The notes under the pieces are model-generated. The model ran no database searches and was not told the DNA's origin. It saw only the letters and a program-made list of their open reading frames with translations. Source: Levilactobacillus lanxiensis (lineage in GTDB: Bacteria; Bacillota; Bacilli; Lactobacillales; Lactobacillaceae). From it: a DNA stretch of 64,000 nucleotides. The position numbers and the translations under genes are program-made. Positions 9,991 through 18,207 of the stretch are shown here, one piece after another. Each line of letters opens with the position of its first letter. Position 1 is the stretch's first letter. The stretch lies in NCBI RefSeq assembly GCF_016861655.1, contig NZ_BOLN01000007.1:62001-126000 (forward strand), in the 5' to 3' direction.

Positions 9991-10005
9991 AACGGAAACG
10001 TTTAA

Positions 10006-10929
10006 TTATTTAGATGAAGCTGATGATGACGTCTTAGAACTTGAGCTAGTTGAGAGGTAGTCGGAAAGGATGTTCTTCAAGTCGTTATCCTTGATAGAAA
10101 CGTTACCCTTCTTCAAGACCTTGGCAACCACGTTGTGCAGAACGGTGCTATCGTTCATGTCGTTGTCAATGATTTGCTTCTTCAATTCAGCCTTGTGTTC
10201 GTTGATCGTGCCCTTACCAGGGTTCTTCAACATCAAGATGACGTGGTAACCGTATTGCGTCTTAACAGGCGTAGCGGTGTATTCGTCAGTTGATAACTTG
10301 AAGGCAGCCTTCTTAAAGGTTGAGTCCAGGGAAGTGTCGGTGCTATCGAAGGCACTCAACTTACCACCCTTGTTCTTGGTAGCCGTATCAGTGGAGTACT
10401 TCTTAGCTAACTTCGTGAATTCGCTAGTCAAGTTGCTCTTCTTGGTACCCTTTAAGTCGCTGATAACGGTGTTAGCAGTGGACTTCTTAGATACTAAGAT
10501 GTGGGCAACAGTGACCTTTGGTTGGTAACTCTTGAATTGCTTCTTGAGTTGCGCGTCACTAACCGTCACATTATCCTTAACGGCTTCCTTCAAAAGTAAG
10601 TTCGAACGGATTTCAGTCTTTAAGCTGGATTCCGTCATCCCACTTTGGGAAAGAACGCTCTTGAATGATGAACCGTATTGTGATTTGTAGGTATTGAATT
10701 GCTTGGTAACAGCAGACTTGCTGACCTTGCTACCGTATTGCTTTTCCAAGACCTTGTTCAAAATCATTTGTTGCAAGACTTGCTTACCAGAAGAGGTACC
10801 CTTTAAACTGCTGTAGTACGCACTTTCGGTAATCTTACCACCGTTAGTGGTGGCAACGGTTTGGCTGCCGCAACCGGCAAGCGTTACAGTCAGTAACAAG
10901 CCAGCGAAGGCGATAAACCATTTCTTCAT
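10006..10929 (-). CDS. prsA: foldase lipoprotein PrsA (parvulin-type peptidyl-prolyl isomerase)
   Basis: Membrane-anchored extracytoplasmic foldase that helps secreted proteins fold after Sec export. From the ATG at 10929 (307 residues) the protein has a lipoprotein signal [20 protein letters not shown], with the lipobox Cys at 20; a TTGAGG site lies close upstream. An in-frame ATG six codons earlier (10947) is the alternative. The PPIC parvulin domain covers about 135-235 ([10 protein letters not shown] to [10 protein letters not shown]). A Ser-rich tail ends the protein. It is the last gene of a hit-yhaH-prsA group on the minus strand, 112 bp after the YhaH-like gene. Confidence 0.94.
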   Translation of the reverse strand: MKKWFIAFAGLLLTVTLAGCGSQTVATTNGGKITESAYYSSLKGTSSGKQVLQQMILNKVLEKQYGSKVSKSAVTKQFNTYKSQYGSSFKSVLSQSGMTESSLKTEIRSNLLLKEAVKDNVTVSDAQLKKQFKSYQPKVTVAHILVSKKSTANTVISDLKGTKKSNLTSEFTKLAKKYSTDTATKNKGGKLSAFDSTDTSLDSTFKKAAFKLSTDEYTATPVKTQYGYHVILMLKNPGKGTINEHKAELKKQIIDNDMNDSTVLHNVVAKVLKKGNVSIKDNDLKNILSDYLSTSSSSKTSSSASSK

Positions 10930-11041
10930 ATTCCTCAACACATCCATTCATCAAAATTGGTGCAAGCACCATACTCAAACATCATAACACAAATAGTGGC
11001 AAACCGAAAAAGGTCGGCAAAGCTTTACAAAAAGTTCAAAA

Positions 11042-11362
11042 TTACTCGCCAGCGTGTTCATCCAAAATTTCTTGAATCGCTGATACCCGCGGGGCAATCT
11101 TAAACGCAAACTTATCGACGTCGGTCTGAATGTCATCCAAAACGGGTTGGGCAGCGGTCAGGGCTGCCGTCAATCCGGTTGCGCGTTGTGCCACGCGGTC
11201 CTTGGCTTGACGAATATCGTCAATTTGTGCGGCCGTGTGTTGCGCCTGTTGTTTGACATTTTTGCCCCAGGTAAGGGGATCCTGCTTTGTGAGGGTTAGG
11301 TAGGCTGCCAAACCAACGCCGACAGCGAGGGTGGTGCCCGTTAGAAAACGACCAAGTCCCAT
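11042..11362 (-). CDS. small YtxH/YhaH-like membrane-associated protein
   Basis: A 106-residue protein with one N-terminal hydrophobic segment (about 3-23, FLTGTTLAVGVGLAAYLTL) and a helical, charged remainder typical of YtxH-like proteins. Function is unknown. In B. subtilis a YtxH-family gene, yhaH, lies in the same hit/prsA/ecs neighbourhood, which supports the family call. It begins 2 bp after the hit gene with GGAGGG inside the hit 3' end, so the two are co-transcribed. Confidence 0.7.
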   Translation of the reverse strand: MGLGRFLTGTTLAVGVGLAAYLTLTKQDPLTWGKNVKQQAQHTAAQIDDIRQAKDRVAQRATGLTAALTAAQPVLDDIQTDVDKFAFKIAPRVSAIQEILDEHAGE

Positions 11363-11364
11363 AA

Positions 11365-11823
11365 TTAACCCTCCAATTGTGCTTTGATTTTTTCTTGAAT
11401 CGCAGCGTAGTCGGCGGGGGTGTAATTGCCGGAGTTGTCTTTGAAAATCATCTTGAAGTCATCCTGGTCAGTGTAACGAGGAACCAGGTGAATGTGGGAG
11501 TGGAAAACGGATTGGTAAGCCACTTTCCCATTATTGTTTAAAATGTTCATCCCAGTGATGGCCGGGTCGGAAGCCTTAACGGCGCGCGCAATCTTAGGAA
11601 TCCGCGAGAAGACGGCGGCAGCGAGGTCGGCGTCGTAAGCAAAGATATCTTGAACGTGGGTCTTCGGAATCACCAACGTGTGGCCGGGCGTCCCTTGCGA
11701 GATATCCAGAAATGCCTTGACGATGTTGTCTTCGTAAACGGTGTAGCTGGGGATGTCCCCGGTTAAGATTTTGCAAAAGATACAGTCGTCAGCGTAGTGT
11801 GGTTCTAGGGTCATTTGATCCAT
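11365..11823 (-). CDS. hit: HIT-family hydrolase
   Basis: Nucleotide hydrolase or transferase of the histidine-triad superfamily. From ATG 11823 (152 residues) AAGGAG lies at proper spacing; a longer in-frame start at 11895 has none. Motifs: CIFCKILTGDIPSYTVYED near the N-terminus with the zinc-type Cys pair, GHTLVIPKTHV, and the triad SVFHSHIHLVPR (HxHxH). The physiological substrate of this bacterial branch is not settled. It leads a minus-strand operon and diverges from ecsA across a ~1-kb repeat-filled spacer. Confidence 0.94.
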   Translation of the reverse strand: MDQMTLEPHYADDCIFCKILTGDIPSYTVYEDNIVKAFLDISQGTPGHTLVIPKTHVQDIFAYDADLAAAVFSRIPKIARAVKASDPAITGMNILNNNGKVAYQSVFHSHIHLVPRYTDQDDFKMIFKDNSGNYTPADYAAIQEKIKAQLEG

Positions 11824-11910
11824 GAAAACTCCTTCTTTCACTTCGATTTCCCTCATTATACACCATTGCTCCGGGGACCCCAACCAACGACCCAAGCGTG
11901 GAGCCGCTCC

Positions 11911-11990
11911 GGACAGGCTAACTCCACCTGCGTCAGTTCAGACCCGCTCCAGACAGGTCAACTCCACCTACGTCAGTTCAGACCCGCCCC
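11911..11990. repeat. 40-bp imperfect tandem duplication
   Basis: 11911-11950 and 11951-11990 are 40-bp units that differ at only a few positions (both contain CGTCAGTTCAGACCCGC). The second unit supplies the 5' pairing arm of repeat copy A; the first is a spare arm with the same potential. Confidence 0.8.
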
Positions 11991-12156
11991 CCTGTGGGGA
12001 CCGACTGAAGCCAAGGGACGGTCTTCAGTCTTGCTTTTGAGCCTGAGGCCCGGTCTCAAAAGGCATCCCGTGCTGTAAGCCCGAGAAAAATCGCTCGGGC
12101 TAACACCACCGACACAGGGGGGCGGGTCTGACTGACTCCGGCTCCGTTGTCCTGTC
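11952..12156 (+). repeat. structured intergenic repeat, copy A
   Basis: Closing stem 11974-11996 with 12113-12134 (about 21 pairs, one bulge), extended outward by ACAGGTCAAC with GTTGTCCTGT. Inner hairpins include TTTTGAGCC/GGTCTCAAAA and AGCCCGAG/CTCGGGCT. The P4 and closing-stem sequences differ from the other copies but still pair. Confidence 0.85.
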
Positions 12157-12465
12157 CGAAGCTGACGCTGGTGTGGGTTGTGGTGTATATATGGTTGAGG
12201 TGTGCGATGACTGGGGAGCAACGGAGTGTTAGTGATTGCCTTTGCAGCGAAGTGGGAACAGTTCGTCAGATGAAAGCGGTTCGACGCTGTCTAATCTGTT
12301 GATGCACTCTCGTAGAGAAATAGTGGCGTCAAGCAGCGGTTCTCACCCTACGCAAGACAACATAAAGTGGTGAAGGGAACTATAAGTTAAGTGAAGCAGA
12401 GACAAAAATATGCCAAACAGAAACTGACCAATTATCCCATCCGTGGCCGGCTCTACGCCCAACGA

Positions 12466-12807
12466 GTTGGCGGGGTGGGCCTCGCCCTTGACCTTGACCC
12501 TAAGACCCGAACCAAAAGAAAGGGCAACGCACAATCAGAGCCGGAGGAAGCCAGGTACGGAGACGGCTGTGTCGGTGGTGTTGGCTGAGGGGCTTTCTCA
12601 GCCTACAGCACGGGACGACTTTGGAAACTCGCGATTTCTGCGAGGTTTCAAAGCGAGGTGCAGGACCGCTCCTCAGGCCGGAACCGTTCCCCACAGCAGG
12701 CGTAGTACCTGGAAGCCGCAGGCGGCCAATGTCAGGTGTCCTTAATCTTTTGACTTACGGGCTTAGGCGCCAAACAAGTCAAGCGGACGAAGGCCCACCC
12801 CGCCAAC
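12466..12807 (-). repeat. structured intergenic repeat, copy B with a long basal stem
   Basis: The conserved core, read on the minus strand, is about 12546-12716, with CCAGGTAC pairs at 12551-12558 and 12705-12712, a GGCTGAG/CTCAGCC hairpin and the GCTGTG/CACAGC pair. It is nested within further arms: CTTGAC/GTCAAG, CCTAAG/CTTAGG and a perfect 17-bp inverted repeat at 12466-12482 and 12791-12807. Confidence 0.8.
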
Positions 12808-12837
12808 AAAGATAAAAGCAACCCTAAGGCCACGTAT

Positions 12838-12845
12838 GGTATAAT
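12838..12845 (+). promoter_or_regulatory. extended -10 promoter of ecsA
   Basis: TGGTATAAT is a perfect -10 with a TG extension, 37 bp before the ecsA start. No good -35 is visible, as is usual for extended -10 promoters. Confidence 0.65.
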
Positions 12846-12881
12846 AGGGCGGTTAATTCAAAGGAAATGAAGGGATGCATA

Positions 12882-13616
12882 ATGGCACTAGAAGTCAGCC
12901 ATGTCGTGGGTGGTTACTCACAAATTCCCGTCTTAAAAGATATCAGTTTTGACGTTAAAGACGGTGAATTAGTTGGGCTCATTGGATTGAACGGGGCCGG
13001 GAAGTCGACTACGATTAATCACGTGATTGGCCTACTGACCCCCCACAAGGGGAAAATCAGTCTGAACGGCGTGACTATCGATCAGGATAGCCAAGCCTAC
13101 AAACAACAGATTGCTTACATTCCCGAAACGCCGGTGCTCTATCAGGAGCTCACGTTGCGAGAACATTTGGAAATGACCATGATGGCCTATGATCTGGACC
13201 AGGAGAAGGCCTGGGTCACGGCGCATGACTTGTTGAAGACGTTCCGATTAGACAACAAGCTTGACTGGTTCCCCGCCAACTTTTCCAAGGGAATGAAGCA
13301 AAAGGTCATGATTGTCTGTGCCTTTTTGACCCAAGCCAAGCTGTTTATCATCGATGAACCCTTCTTGGGCCTGGACCCATTGGCCGTCAACGACCTCTTA
13401 AACTTAATCGAAGCCCGTAAGAAGACCGGGGCCAGCATCTTGATGTCGACCCACGTGTTGGACACGGCCCAACGGTACTGTGACCGCTTCGTGCTCTTGC
13501 ACGATGGCCAGGTCAAGACCGAAGGCACTCTCAGCGAATTGCAAGCCGCTCTTCCGGAAGCGGGGGAATCGCTGAATGATATTTACCTGTCGATGACCAA
13601 GGTCGACCGCGCATGA
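12882..13616 (+). CDS. ecsA: ABC transporter ATP-binding protein EcsA
   Basis: ATPase subunit of the Ecs transporter, whose loss in bacilli affects protein secretion and intramembrane proteolysis. I prefer ATG 12882 (MALEVSHV; GAAGGG eight bases upstream) to the in-frame ATG at 12867. The protein has Walker A GLNGAGKST, the Q-loop, signature NFSKGMKQK, Walker B LFIIDEPFLGLDP and H-loop STHVLD. Its stop overlaps the ecsB start by 4 bp, so the pair is translationally coupled. The hit-ecs neighbourhood matches B. subtilis, where ecsA and hit are also divergent neighbours. Confidence 0.95.
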   Translation: MALEVSHVVGGYSQIPVLKDISFDVKDGELVGLIGLNGAGKSTTINHVIGLLTPHKGKISLNGVTIDQDSQAYKQQIAYIPETPVLYQELTLREHLEMTMMAYDLDQEKAWVTAHDLLKTFRLDNKLDWFPANFSKGMKQKVMIVCAFLTQAKLFIIDEPFLGLDPLAVNDLLNLIEARKKTGASILMSTHVLDTAQRYCDRFVLLHDGQVKTEGTLSELQAALPEAGESLNDIYLSMTKVDRA

Positions 13617-14839
13617 AAGATTTATTCAAGAACCGGCTGCAGCGCCATCTCCGGGAAATGGCCAAGTATTTGCGGCTGGTGTTCAATGATTTCTTCGTCT
13701 TTGCGTTGCTGTTCTTCATGGGTGGCCTGGGATTGGGCTACTCCAACATTTTAAAATCGTTAAAGCCGGGCCTGTGGTGGGCGCCGGTGGTGGCGTTACT
13801 GGTCCTGGTCATCGTGGCTCAGATTGGCCGGTTCGCAACGCTGATTGAGGATGCCGACCGCGTCTTCCTCCTGCCAAAGGAGCGGGCCATGCACGATTAC
13901 TTCGTGGCCGCGCGGCGCTACAGCCAGTTTCTGGCGCAGTGTACGCAGGTCATCACGCTGTTTATTCTGGCACCATTTCTGAGCGTGGCTTTGCACTGGA
14001 CCGTGGCTCAGATTCTGATCCTGGCGGTGGCTCAAATCGTCTTGAAGGATAGCCTTCTACGGTTGGATCTAGCCAGTGCCTACCAGGTGACCGGTCAACG
14101 CCGGATGAACCAGTGGGGATTCAAGTGGCTTCTGGCCATCATCGTGATTGCCACCGGCCTATGGGTCACGCCTTACGTGGCCTTGGTACTGGCTCTCGTC
14201 GTTGACGGGGCAGTGGCCGTTTGGTTCCAACAACACTGGCAAAAGCAACAGATTCGTTGGCGTGAGCAGATCAAGCTCGAAGACAACCGGATGCTGGGGA
14301 TTTACCGCTTCTTCAATCTCTTTACGGAGGTACCCATGGTTTCGGGCACCATCAAGCGGCGGCGTTACCTGGACTGGCTGTTTACCGGGATCAAACCCAA
14401 GCACAGCCAAACGTACCTGTACCTGTTTAGCCGCGGGATGGTCCGGGGCACCGATTTCAGTGGGTTGGTCGTTCGACTGACGGTTATCGGCATGCTCCTG
14501 CTGTACTTCGTGCGGGGACAGTGGTTGCCCGTTTTTCTGGCGGCGCTGTTCATCTATCTGATTGGTTTCCAGCTCCTGCCATTCTTCCAGCAGTACGACG
14601 ACGTGGTCTTCACGCACGTCTATCCCGTCCTGCCAGAGTTTCGGCTCAAGAGTTTCGTCAAATTGGTTACGCTGATTCTCAGCACGACGGCGCTCCTGTT
14701 GTGGGTGGTCGTCGTGATTGCCAACCGGCAGTTGGAAACAGCGGGGATCACCTTGTTGGTCGAGGCTGTCGAAGTTTGGTATCTTGCTAGAATCTACACG
14801 CCGCAACGGTTAGCGCGCGCCGATAAAAATAAGGCTTGA
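13613..14839 (+). CDS. ecsB: ABC transporter permease EcsB
   Basis: Membrane subunit of the Ecs ABC transporter. The 408 residues contain several membrane segments, for example FVFALLFFMGGLGLGY near 30, a long hydrophobic block near 50-70, others near 120-150 and 180-205, and a C-terminal group from about 285 to 390. The EcsB-type loop with IKLEDNRMLGIYRFFNLFTEVP is visible in the middle. It overlaps ecsA by ATGA and has no neighbour downstream in the same operon, since the next gene has its own ribosome site after 60 bp. Confidence 0.94.
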   Translation: MKDLFKNRLQRHLREMAKYLRLVFNDFFVFALLFFMGGLGLGYSNILKSLKPGLWWAPVVALLVLVIVAQIGRFATLIEDADRVFLLPKERAMHDYFVAARRYSQFLAQCTQVITLFILAPFLSVALHWTVAQILILAVAQIVLKDSLLRLDLASAYQVTGQRRMNQWGFKWLLAIIVIATGLWVTPYVALVLALVVDGAVAVWFQQHWQKQQIRWREQIKLEDNRMLGIYRFFNLFTEVPMVSGTIKRRRYLDWLFTGIKPKHSQTYLYLFSRGMVRGTDFSGLVVRLTVIGMLLLYFVRGQWLPVFLAALFIYLIGFQLLPFFQQYDDVVFTHVYPVLPEFRLKSFVKLVTLILSTTALLLWVVVVIANRQLETAGITLLVEAVEVWYLARIYTPQRLARADKNKA

Positions 14840-14900
14840 CGTGGCTGCCATTTCCCCATAGAATTAATAATAGCTGACAAATCGAGGAGGGGTGGCACGC

Positions 14901-15692
14901 ATGGCACTAGATATTAGTGACGGCTGGAGTTTGTATCCGCTGGGCGGTAATACGGGCACAGCGTACATGGGAACCAAGGCGTCACAAAAGGTGTTCTTAA
15001 AACAAAACGCGTCACCGTTTCTAGCGGCTCTCTCCATGGAGGGCATTACGCCGCGGCTCGTCTGGACCAAACGCTTGGCCACGGGCGACGTCATGACGGC
15101 CCAGGAATGGTTAAACGGCCGGACGTTGCGGCGCAGTGAAATGCGTGAAGAGCGGGTTGCCCGCTTGCTCCACCGGGTCCATCATTCCCATCTGCTTCAT
15201 GATATGTTATTAAAAGTCGGCGGACGATTTACCACGCCCGCCCAGTTGTTAACTCGCTTACAGCCAGCCTTAGCCGCTGACCTGCGCCAACATCCGCTGA
15301 TCCAATCAGCCTTTGCGACCTTGCAAAACGAGCAACCGCAACTGCCCAAGACGCATTATGAAGTTTGTCATGGTGATTTGAATCATAAGAACTGGTTGTT
15401 ATCCGACCGCCAACGGCTTTACCTGGTGGATTGGGACGCAGCCACGTTCGCTGATCCCGCCTTCGACCTGGGCGCACTGCTCTGTGAGTACGTGCCCCTG
15501 GAAGAGTGGCAGCGCTGGTTACAGGATTACGGCGAGACGACAACGCCGGACCTGACCGCACGGGTCAACTGGTATGCGCGGGTGCACTGCTTGAGCGTTA
15601 TCGCGGAGAGCTTCCACCAACAGCGTTTTCAAATCATGAATCAACATTTAATTTTACTCGAAAAGCTGACGCGTGAGTCAGTAACTGATTAA
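14901..15692 (+). CDS. ytmP: YtmP-like phosphotransferase of the aminoglycoside/choline kinase fold
   Basis: Small-molecule kinase of unknown substrate. The kinase-fold motif CHGDLNHKNWLL (catalytic Asp) and LVDWDAATFADPAFDLG (metal-binding Asp) are clear near residues 155-190. The start is ATG 14901 with GAGGAGGGG at correct spacing; an in-frame GTG at 14892 sits inside that site. In B. subtilis ytmP precedes trmB (ytmQ), and the same order holds here. A GC-rich hairpin lies in the 65-bp gap before trmB. Confidence 0.88.
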   Translation: MALDISDGWSLYPLGGNTGTAYMGTKASQKVFLKQNASPFLAALSMEGITPRLVWTKRLATGDVMTAQEWLNGRTLRRSEMREERVARLLHRVHHSHLLHDMLLKVGGRFTTPAQLLTRLQPALAADLRQHPLIQSAFATLQNEQPQLPKTHYEVCHGDLNHKNWLLSDRQRLYLVDWDAATFADPAFDLGALLCEYVPLEEWQRWLQDYGETTTPDLTARVNWYARVHCLSVIAESFHQQRFQIMNQHLILLEKLTRESVTD

Positions 15693-15695
15693 ATA

Positions 15696-15738
15696 ACGTC
15701 GGCGGGAGCGGGGACAAACCTCGCGCCCGCCGTTGTGC
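15696..15738 (+). promoter_or_regulatory. GC-rich hairpin between ytmP and trmB
   Basis: ACGTCGGCGGGAGCGGGG and CCTCGCGCCCGCCGTTGT form a long imperfect stem without a T-run. It ends just before the trmB ribosome site, so it may attenuate or process the transcript rather than terminate it. Confidence 0.5.
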
Positions 15739-15757
15739 TAACAAGGAGGATTTTACA

Positions 15758-16405
15758 TTGCGTGTACGTAATAAACCGTGGGCCAAGGACTATGTGGCCG
15801 AACATACCGAACGATTGGTGGCCGAACCAGAACCCTTGAAGGGCAACTGGCAGAGTCGCTTCCCGAAGAACCAACCCTTATTCGTTGAAATTGGGACCGG
15901 GAAGGGGCAGTTCATCGTTGAAATGGCCAAAGCGCACCCCGACCACAACTTTATCGGCATCGAAATCCAATTTTCTGTGATTGCGGCCGCCCTGAAAAAG
16001 GTCGTGGCTAGTGAACTGACGAACATCCAATTGGTTCACACGGATGGTGAAGCCATCAACACGTTCTTCGCCGCTGGTGAAGTTGCGGGACTTTACCTGA
16101 ATTTCTCTGATCCATGGCCTAAGACGCGTCATGAGAAACGCCGGTTAACCTCACCGGTCTTCTTGGCCCACTACGCCGACGTCCTTCAGCCAGAAGGGTC
16201 CGTTCAGTTCAAGACCGACAACCGCGGCTTGTTTGAGTATTCCTTAGGGAGCTTGAACAACTTCGGGATGGTCTTCGATGGCGTCTGGCTCGACCTGCAC
16301 GCCGCAACCGATGACGTGGAAGATATCCAGACGGAGTACGAGCAAAAGTTCTCGGCTAAGGGACCCATCTACCAAGTCATCGCCCATTTTCCAGCCAAGG
16401 CCTAA
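15758..16405 (+). CDS. trmB: tRNA (guanine-N7-)-methyltransferase
   Basis: Methylates G46 of tRNA using S-adenosylmethionine. The 215-residue protein has the SAM-binding motif VEIGTGKGQFIVEMA, the GIEIQ strand and the family signature NFSDPWPKTRHEKRRLT. The start is a TTG at 15758 preceded by AAGGAGG at 7 bases; no ATG fits. It ends the ytmP-trmB unit and is followed by two repeat copies. Confidence 0.96.
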   Translation: MRVRNKPWAKDYVAEHTERLVAEPEPLKGNWQSRFPKNQPLFVEIGTGKGQFIVEMAKAHPDHNFIGIEIQFSVIAAALKKVVASELTNIQLVHTDGEAINTFFAAGEVAGLYLNFSDPWPKTRHEKRRLTSPVFLAHYADVLQPEGSVQFKTDNRGLFEYSLGSLNNFGMVFDGVWLDLHAATDDVEDIQTEYEQKFSAKGPIYQVIAHFPAKA

Positions 16406-16420
16406 CCCGAGCTAGTCATG

Positions 16421-16573
16421 CGTTCCCGGCGGCGGGTTCAACCTGCTCTGCTGTGGGAAACGACCCCAGCCTGAGAGGCGGTCTGGGTCCTCGCCTTGAA
16501 ACCTCGCTGTGAATCGCGAGTTTCCAAGGCTTAACTGCTAAGTATGGTGAAAACGCAGGTTGGTTTTGCCGTT
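16421..16573 (+). repeat. structured intergenic repeat, copy C (short form)
   Basis: Starts with the family's GCGTTCCCGGCGGCGGGTTC. CAACCTGC pairs with GCAGGTTG at the base. The first inner hairpin (CCCAGCC...GGTCTGGG) and second (TTGAAACCTCG region) are present, but the third hairpin is missing or collapsed. It abuts copy D. Confidence 0.7.
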
Positions 16574-16752
16574 CCCGACGGTGGGCTCAAGGTGGCCTGC
16601 TATGGGGCCCGGCTCCAGCCTGAGAGGCGGGCTTACGCCTCGACTTTGAGCCTGAGGAGCGGTCTCAAAGGTCGGCCCATGGTCTAAGCTGAGAAAATCA
16701 TTCAGCTAAGACCATCGACACAGCCGGCCACCTTGGCCCACCTCTGGTCACT
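16568..16752 (+). repeat. structured intergenic repeat, copy D
   Basis: Closing stem GTGGGCTCAAGGTGGCC (16581-16597) with GGCCACCTTGGCCCAC (16726-16741). Inner hairpins: CCAGCC region, TTTGAGCC/GGTCTCAAA, and a 12-bp GGTCTAAGCTGA/TCAGCTAAGACC stem with one mismatch. Confidence 0.9.
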
Positions 16753-16953
16753 GACATCACGTGCGTTGTTCACTATCCCTGCAATTGTCCAGGTGTTGTC
16801 TGGATAGTCGTTATTGGCGAGTTCAATCTGACTATCCTGTGGTCACTCAGACTGGTTAGGCGCATTTTCACTGTCTGCACGTAAATCCGTTTCTAATTTA
16901 GCTGTGTGATTGGTGCGCATTTGCCTCAACGACTACTTAAAATATAAATCTCC

Positions 16954-16990
16954 AATCCGAATCCCATTCCAAGGATTCGGATTTTTTTAT
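16954..16990 (+). terminator. strong terminator upstream of coiA
   Basis: AATCCGAATCC and GGATTCGGATT form a perfect 11-bp stem with a 7-nt loop, then seven T. It insulates coiA from the trmB side, so coiA needs its own promoter. Confidence 0.9.
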
Positions 16991-16995
16991 TTTTC

Positions 16996-17003
16996 TACGA
17001 ACA
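16996..17003 (+). promoter_or_regulatory. possible competence (ComX/SigH-type) promoter of coiA
   Basis: TACGAACA, one mismatch from the streptococcal cin-box TACGAATA, sits 45 bp before the coiA start and just after a T-rich tract, as in late-competence promoters. No sigma-A promoter is visible between the terminator and coiA. Confidence 0.45.
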
Positions 17004-17047
17004 TTTGGCCGTCCTTTACGGAGTTAACCTGTGAGGAGGGATGTTTG

Positions 17048-18142
17048 ATGTTGATTGCGGCGCGAGAAAAACAGTTGGTGGATGCGAAGAATGCTGGGCG
17101 GGGGCGGTCGTACGTGTGTCCGGCGTGTCAGCAACAGGTGGTCTTACACCATGGGACGCGGGTGCAGCCGTATTTTGCCCACCGTCCACAGTCGCCGTGC
17201 ACGGTTAAGGGGGAAGGGGAGACGGCCCAGCACGTGCTGGGGAAACGCCAATTGGCTGAGTTCTTTGCGCCCTGGGGAGCCATCACCTTGGAGCGAATCT
17301 TGCCCAGCATTGCCCAGCGGGCCGACTGTTGGATTGCCCACCAGCCGCGGCCGATTGCCCTGGAATTTCAGTGTAGCCCCATCAATCGTGACGAGGTCGC
17401 CGAACGGACGCGAGGCTATCAAGGCTTGGGCGTGTATCCACTCTGGTTGCTGGGGAGCCGGTTCGCCAAGCAAAAATTGGGGTGGCACCTGATCGACCGC
17501 TTTGCCAGCTGGTTAAACGGGTGGGGGCTTTGCCTGTTATTCTGGGATGTGGACCGCCACCAACTACGGGTCGACCATCACATCTGTCAGGCGATTACCG
17601 GTGAGTACCAGTGTCAGTCGGTTTGGCTTACGAACGTGACTGACTTGTCGGCCGGGTCGCAGCGCCGCTTGTGGTGGGCGCAACCGAATCTGGCGCGATT
17701 TCGGTGGGAACTGGATCGCGATTTGCACCGGTCGTCCACCGCACTTAAGCCCTTACAGACGGCGGTTTATTTGACCGGGCATCATCTGGCCGGGTTCCCT
17801 CAGGTGTTGGCAACGGTGACAGTTACGGCGCCTATCTTTGGCCGTGGGCTGTTACTTTGGCGCATCATTTTGGCGGCATGGCTGTTTGAACGGTCGAACG
17901 TGCTGACGGATACTTTGGAGCGCTTAGCGTGGACCGCCTTTCAGCTAGTGGGTGGCGAGGTCACGGCCGTCCGGTTTACGGGGCAGACGGCTTATTTGAC
18001 CGCCATTGACGATTTATTAGCCGATTTGACCCAAGCCGACCTGATCAAACGCACCACGACCGGTTGGCAAGTTATCTCGGAACCGCATTGGGATGCAGAT
18101 TATACCGCCTGGTTAGAAAATGATGAGAAAATTTTGGGCTGA
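17048..18142 (+). CDS. coiA: competence protein CoiA
   Basis: Late-competence protein acting on incoming DNA or recombination during transformation. From ATG 17048 (364 residues) GAGGAGG lies at the right distance; the longer frame back to 16910 would run through the terminator and is rejected. The N-terminus has a zinc-finger-like CPACQQQV and HRPQSPC, then a nuclease-like core (AEFFAPWG, PIALEFQCSPI, GVYPLWLLG) typical of CoiA. Its neighbour pepF lies downstream, as often in Firmicutes. Presence of an intact coiA suggests latent competence. Confidence 0.93.
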   Translation: MLIAAREKQLVDAKNAGRGRSYVCPACQQQVVLHHGTRVQPYFAHRPQSPCTVKGEGETAQHVLGKRQLAEFFAPWGAITLERILPSIAQRADCWIAHQPRPIALEFQCSPINRDEVAERTRGYQGLGVYPLWLLGSRFAKQKLGWHLIDRFASWLNGWGLCLLFWDVDRHQLRVDHHICQAITGEYQCQSVWLTNVTDLSAGSQRRLWWAQPNLARFRWELDRDLHRSSTALKPLQTAVYLTGHHLAGFPQVLATVTVTAPIFGRGLLLWRIILAAWLFERSNVLTDTLERLAWTAFQLVGGEVTAVRFTGQTAYLTAIDDLLADLTQADLIKRTTTGWQVISEPHWDADYTAWLENDEKILG

Positions 18143-18207
18143 TTTCCCAATGGTACGGGTGAAAGTGGTAAAATATTGCTATGCAATGTTAAAGGAGGAT
18201 GAGAAAT

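Larger units (their letters stand above)
11824..12881. other. intergenic region of about 1 kb between hit and ecsA
   Basis: No convincing gene. It holds two copies of the structured repeat (11952-12156 plus strand, 12466-12807 minus orientation), a 40-bp imperfect tandem duplication, and the ecsA promoter region. The predicted short frames across the repeats have no ribosome sites and are forced by GC-rich pairing arms. About 12160-12460 shows nothing recognisable. Confidence 0.7.
16406..17047. other. intergenic region between trmB and coiA
   Basis: Holds structured repeat copies C and D back to back (16429-16752), a simple terminator at 16954-16990 and a possible competence promoter at 16996-17003. 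About 16755-16950 shows nothing recognisable. Confidence 0.7.

Noticed and set aside
12343..12815. Several short frames across repeat copies A and B
   Set aside because: No ribosome sites; present on both strands because of GC-rich pairing arms.
16910..17047. N-terminal extension of CoiA
   Set aside because: It would be translated through a perfect terminator (16954-16990); a strong ribosome site is at 17048.
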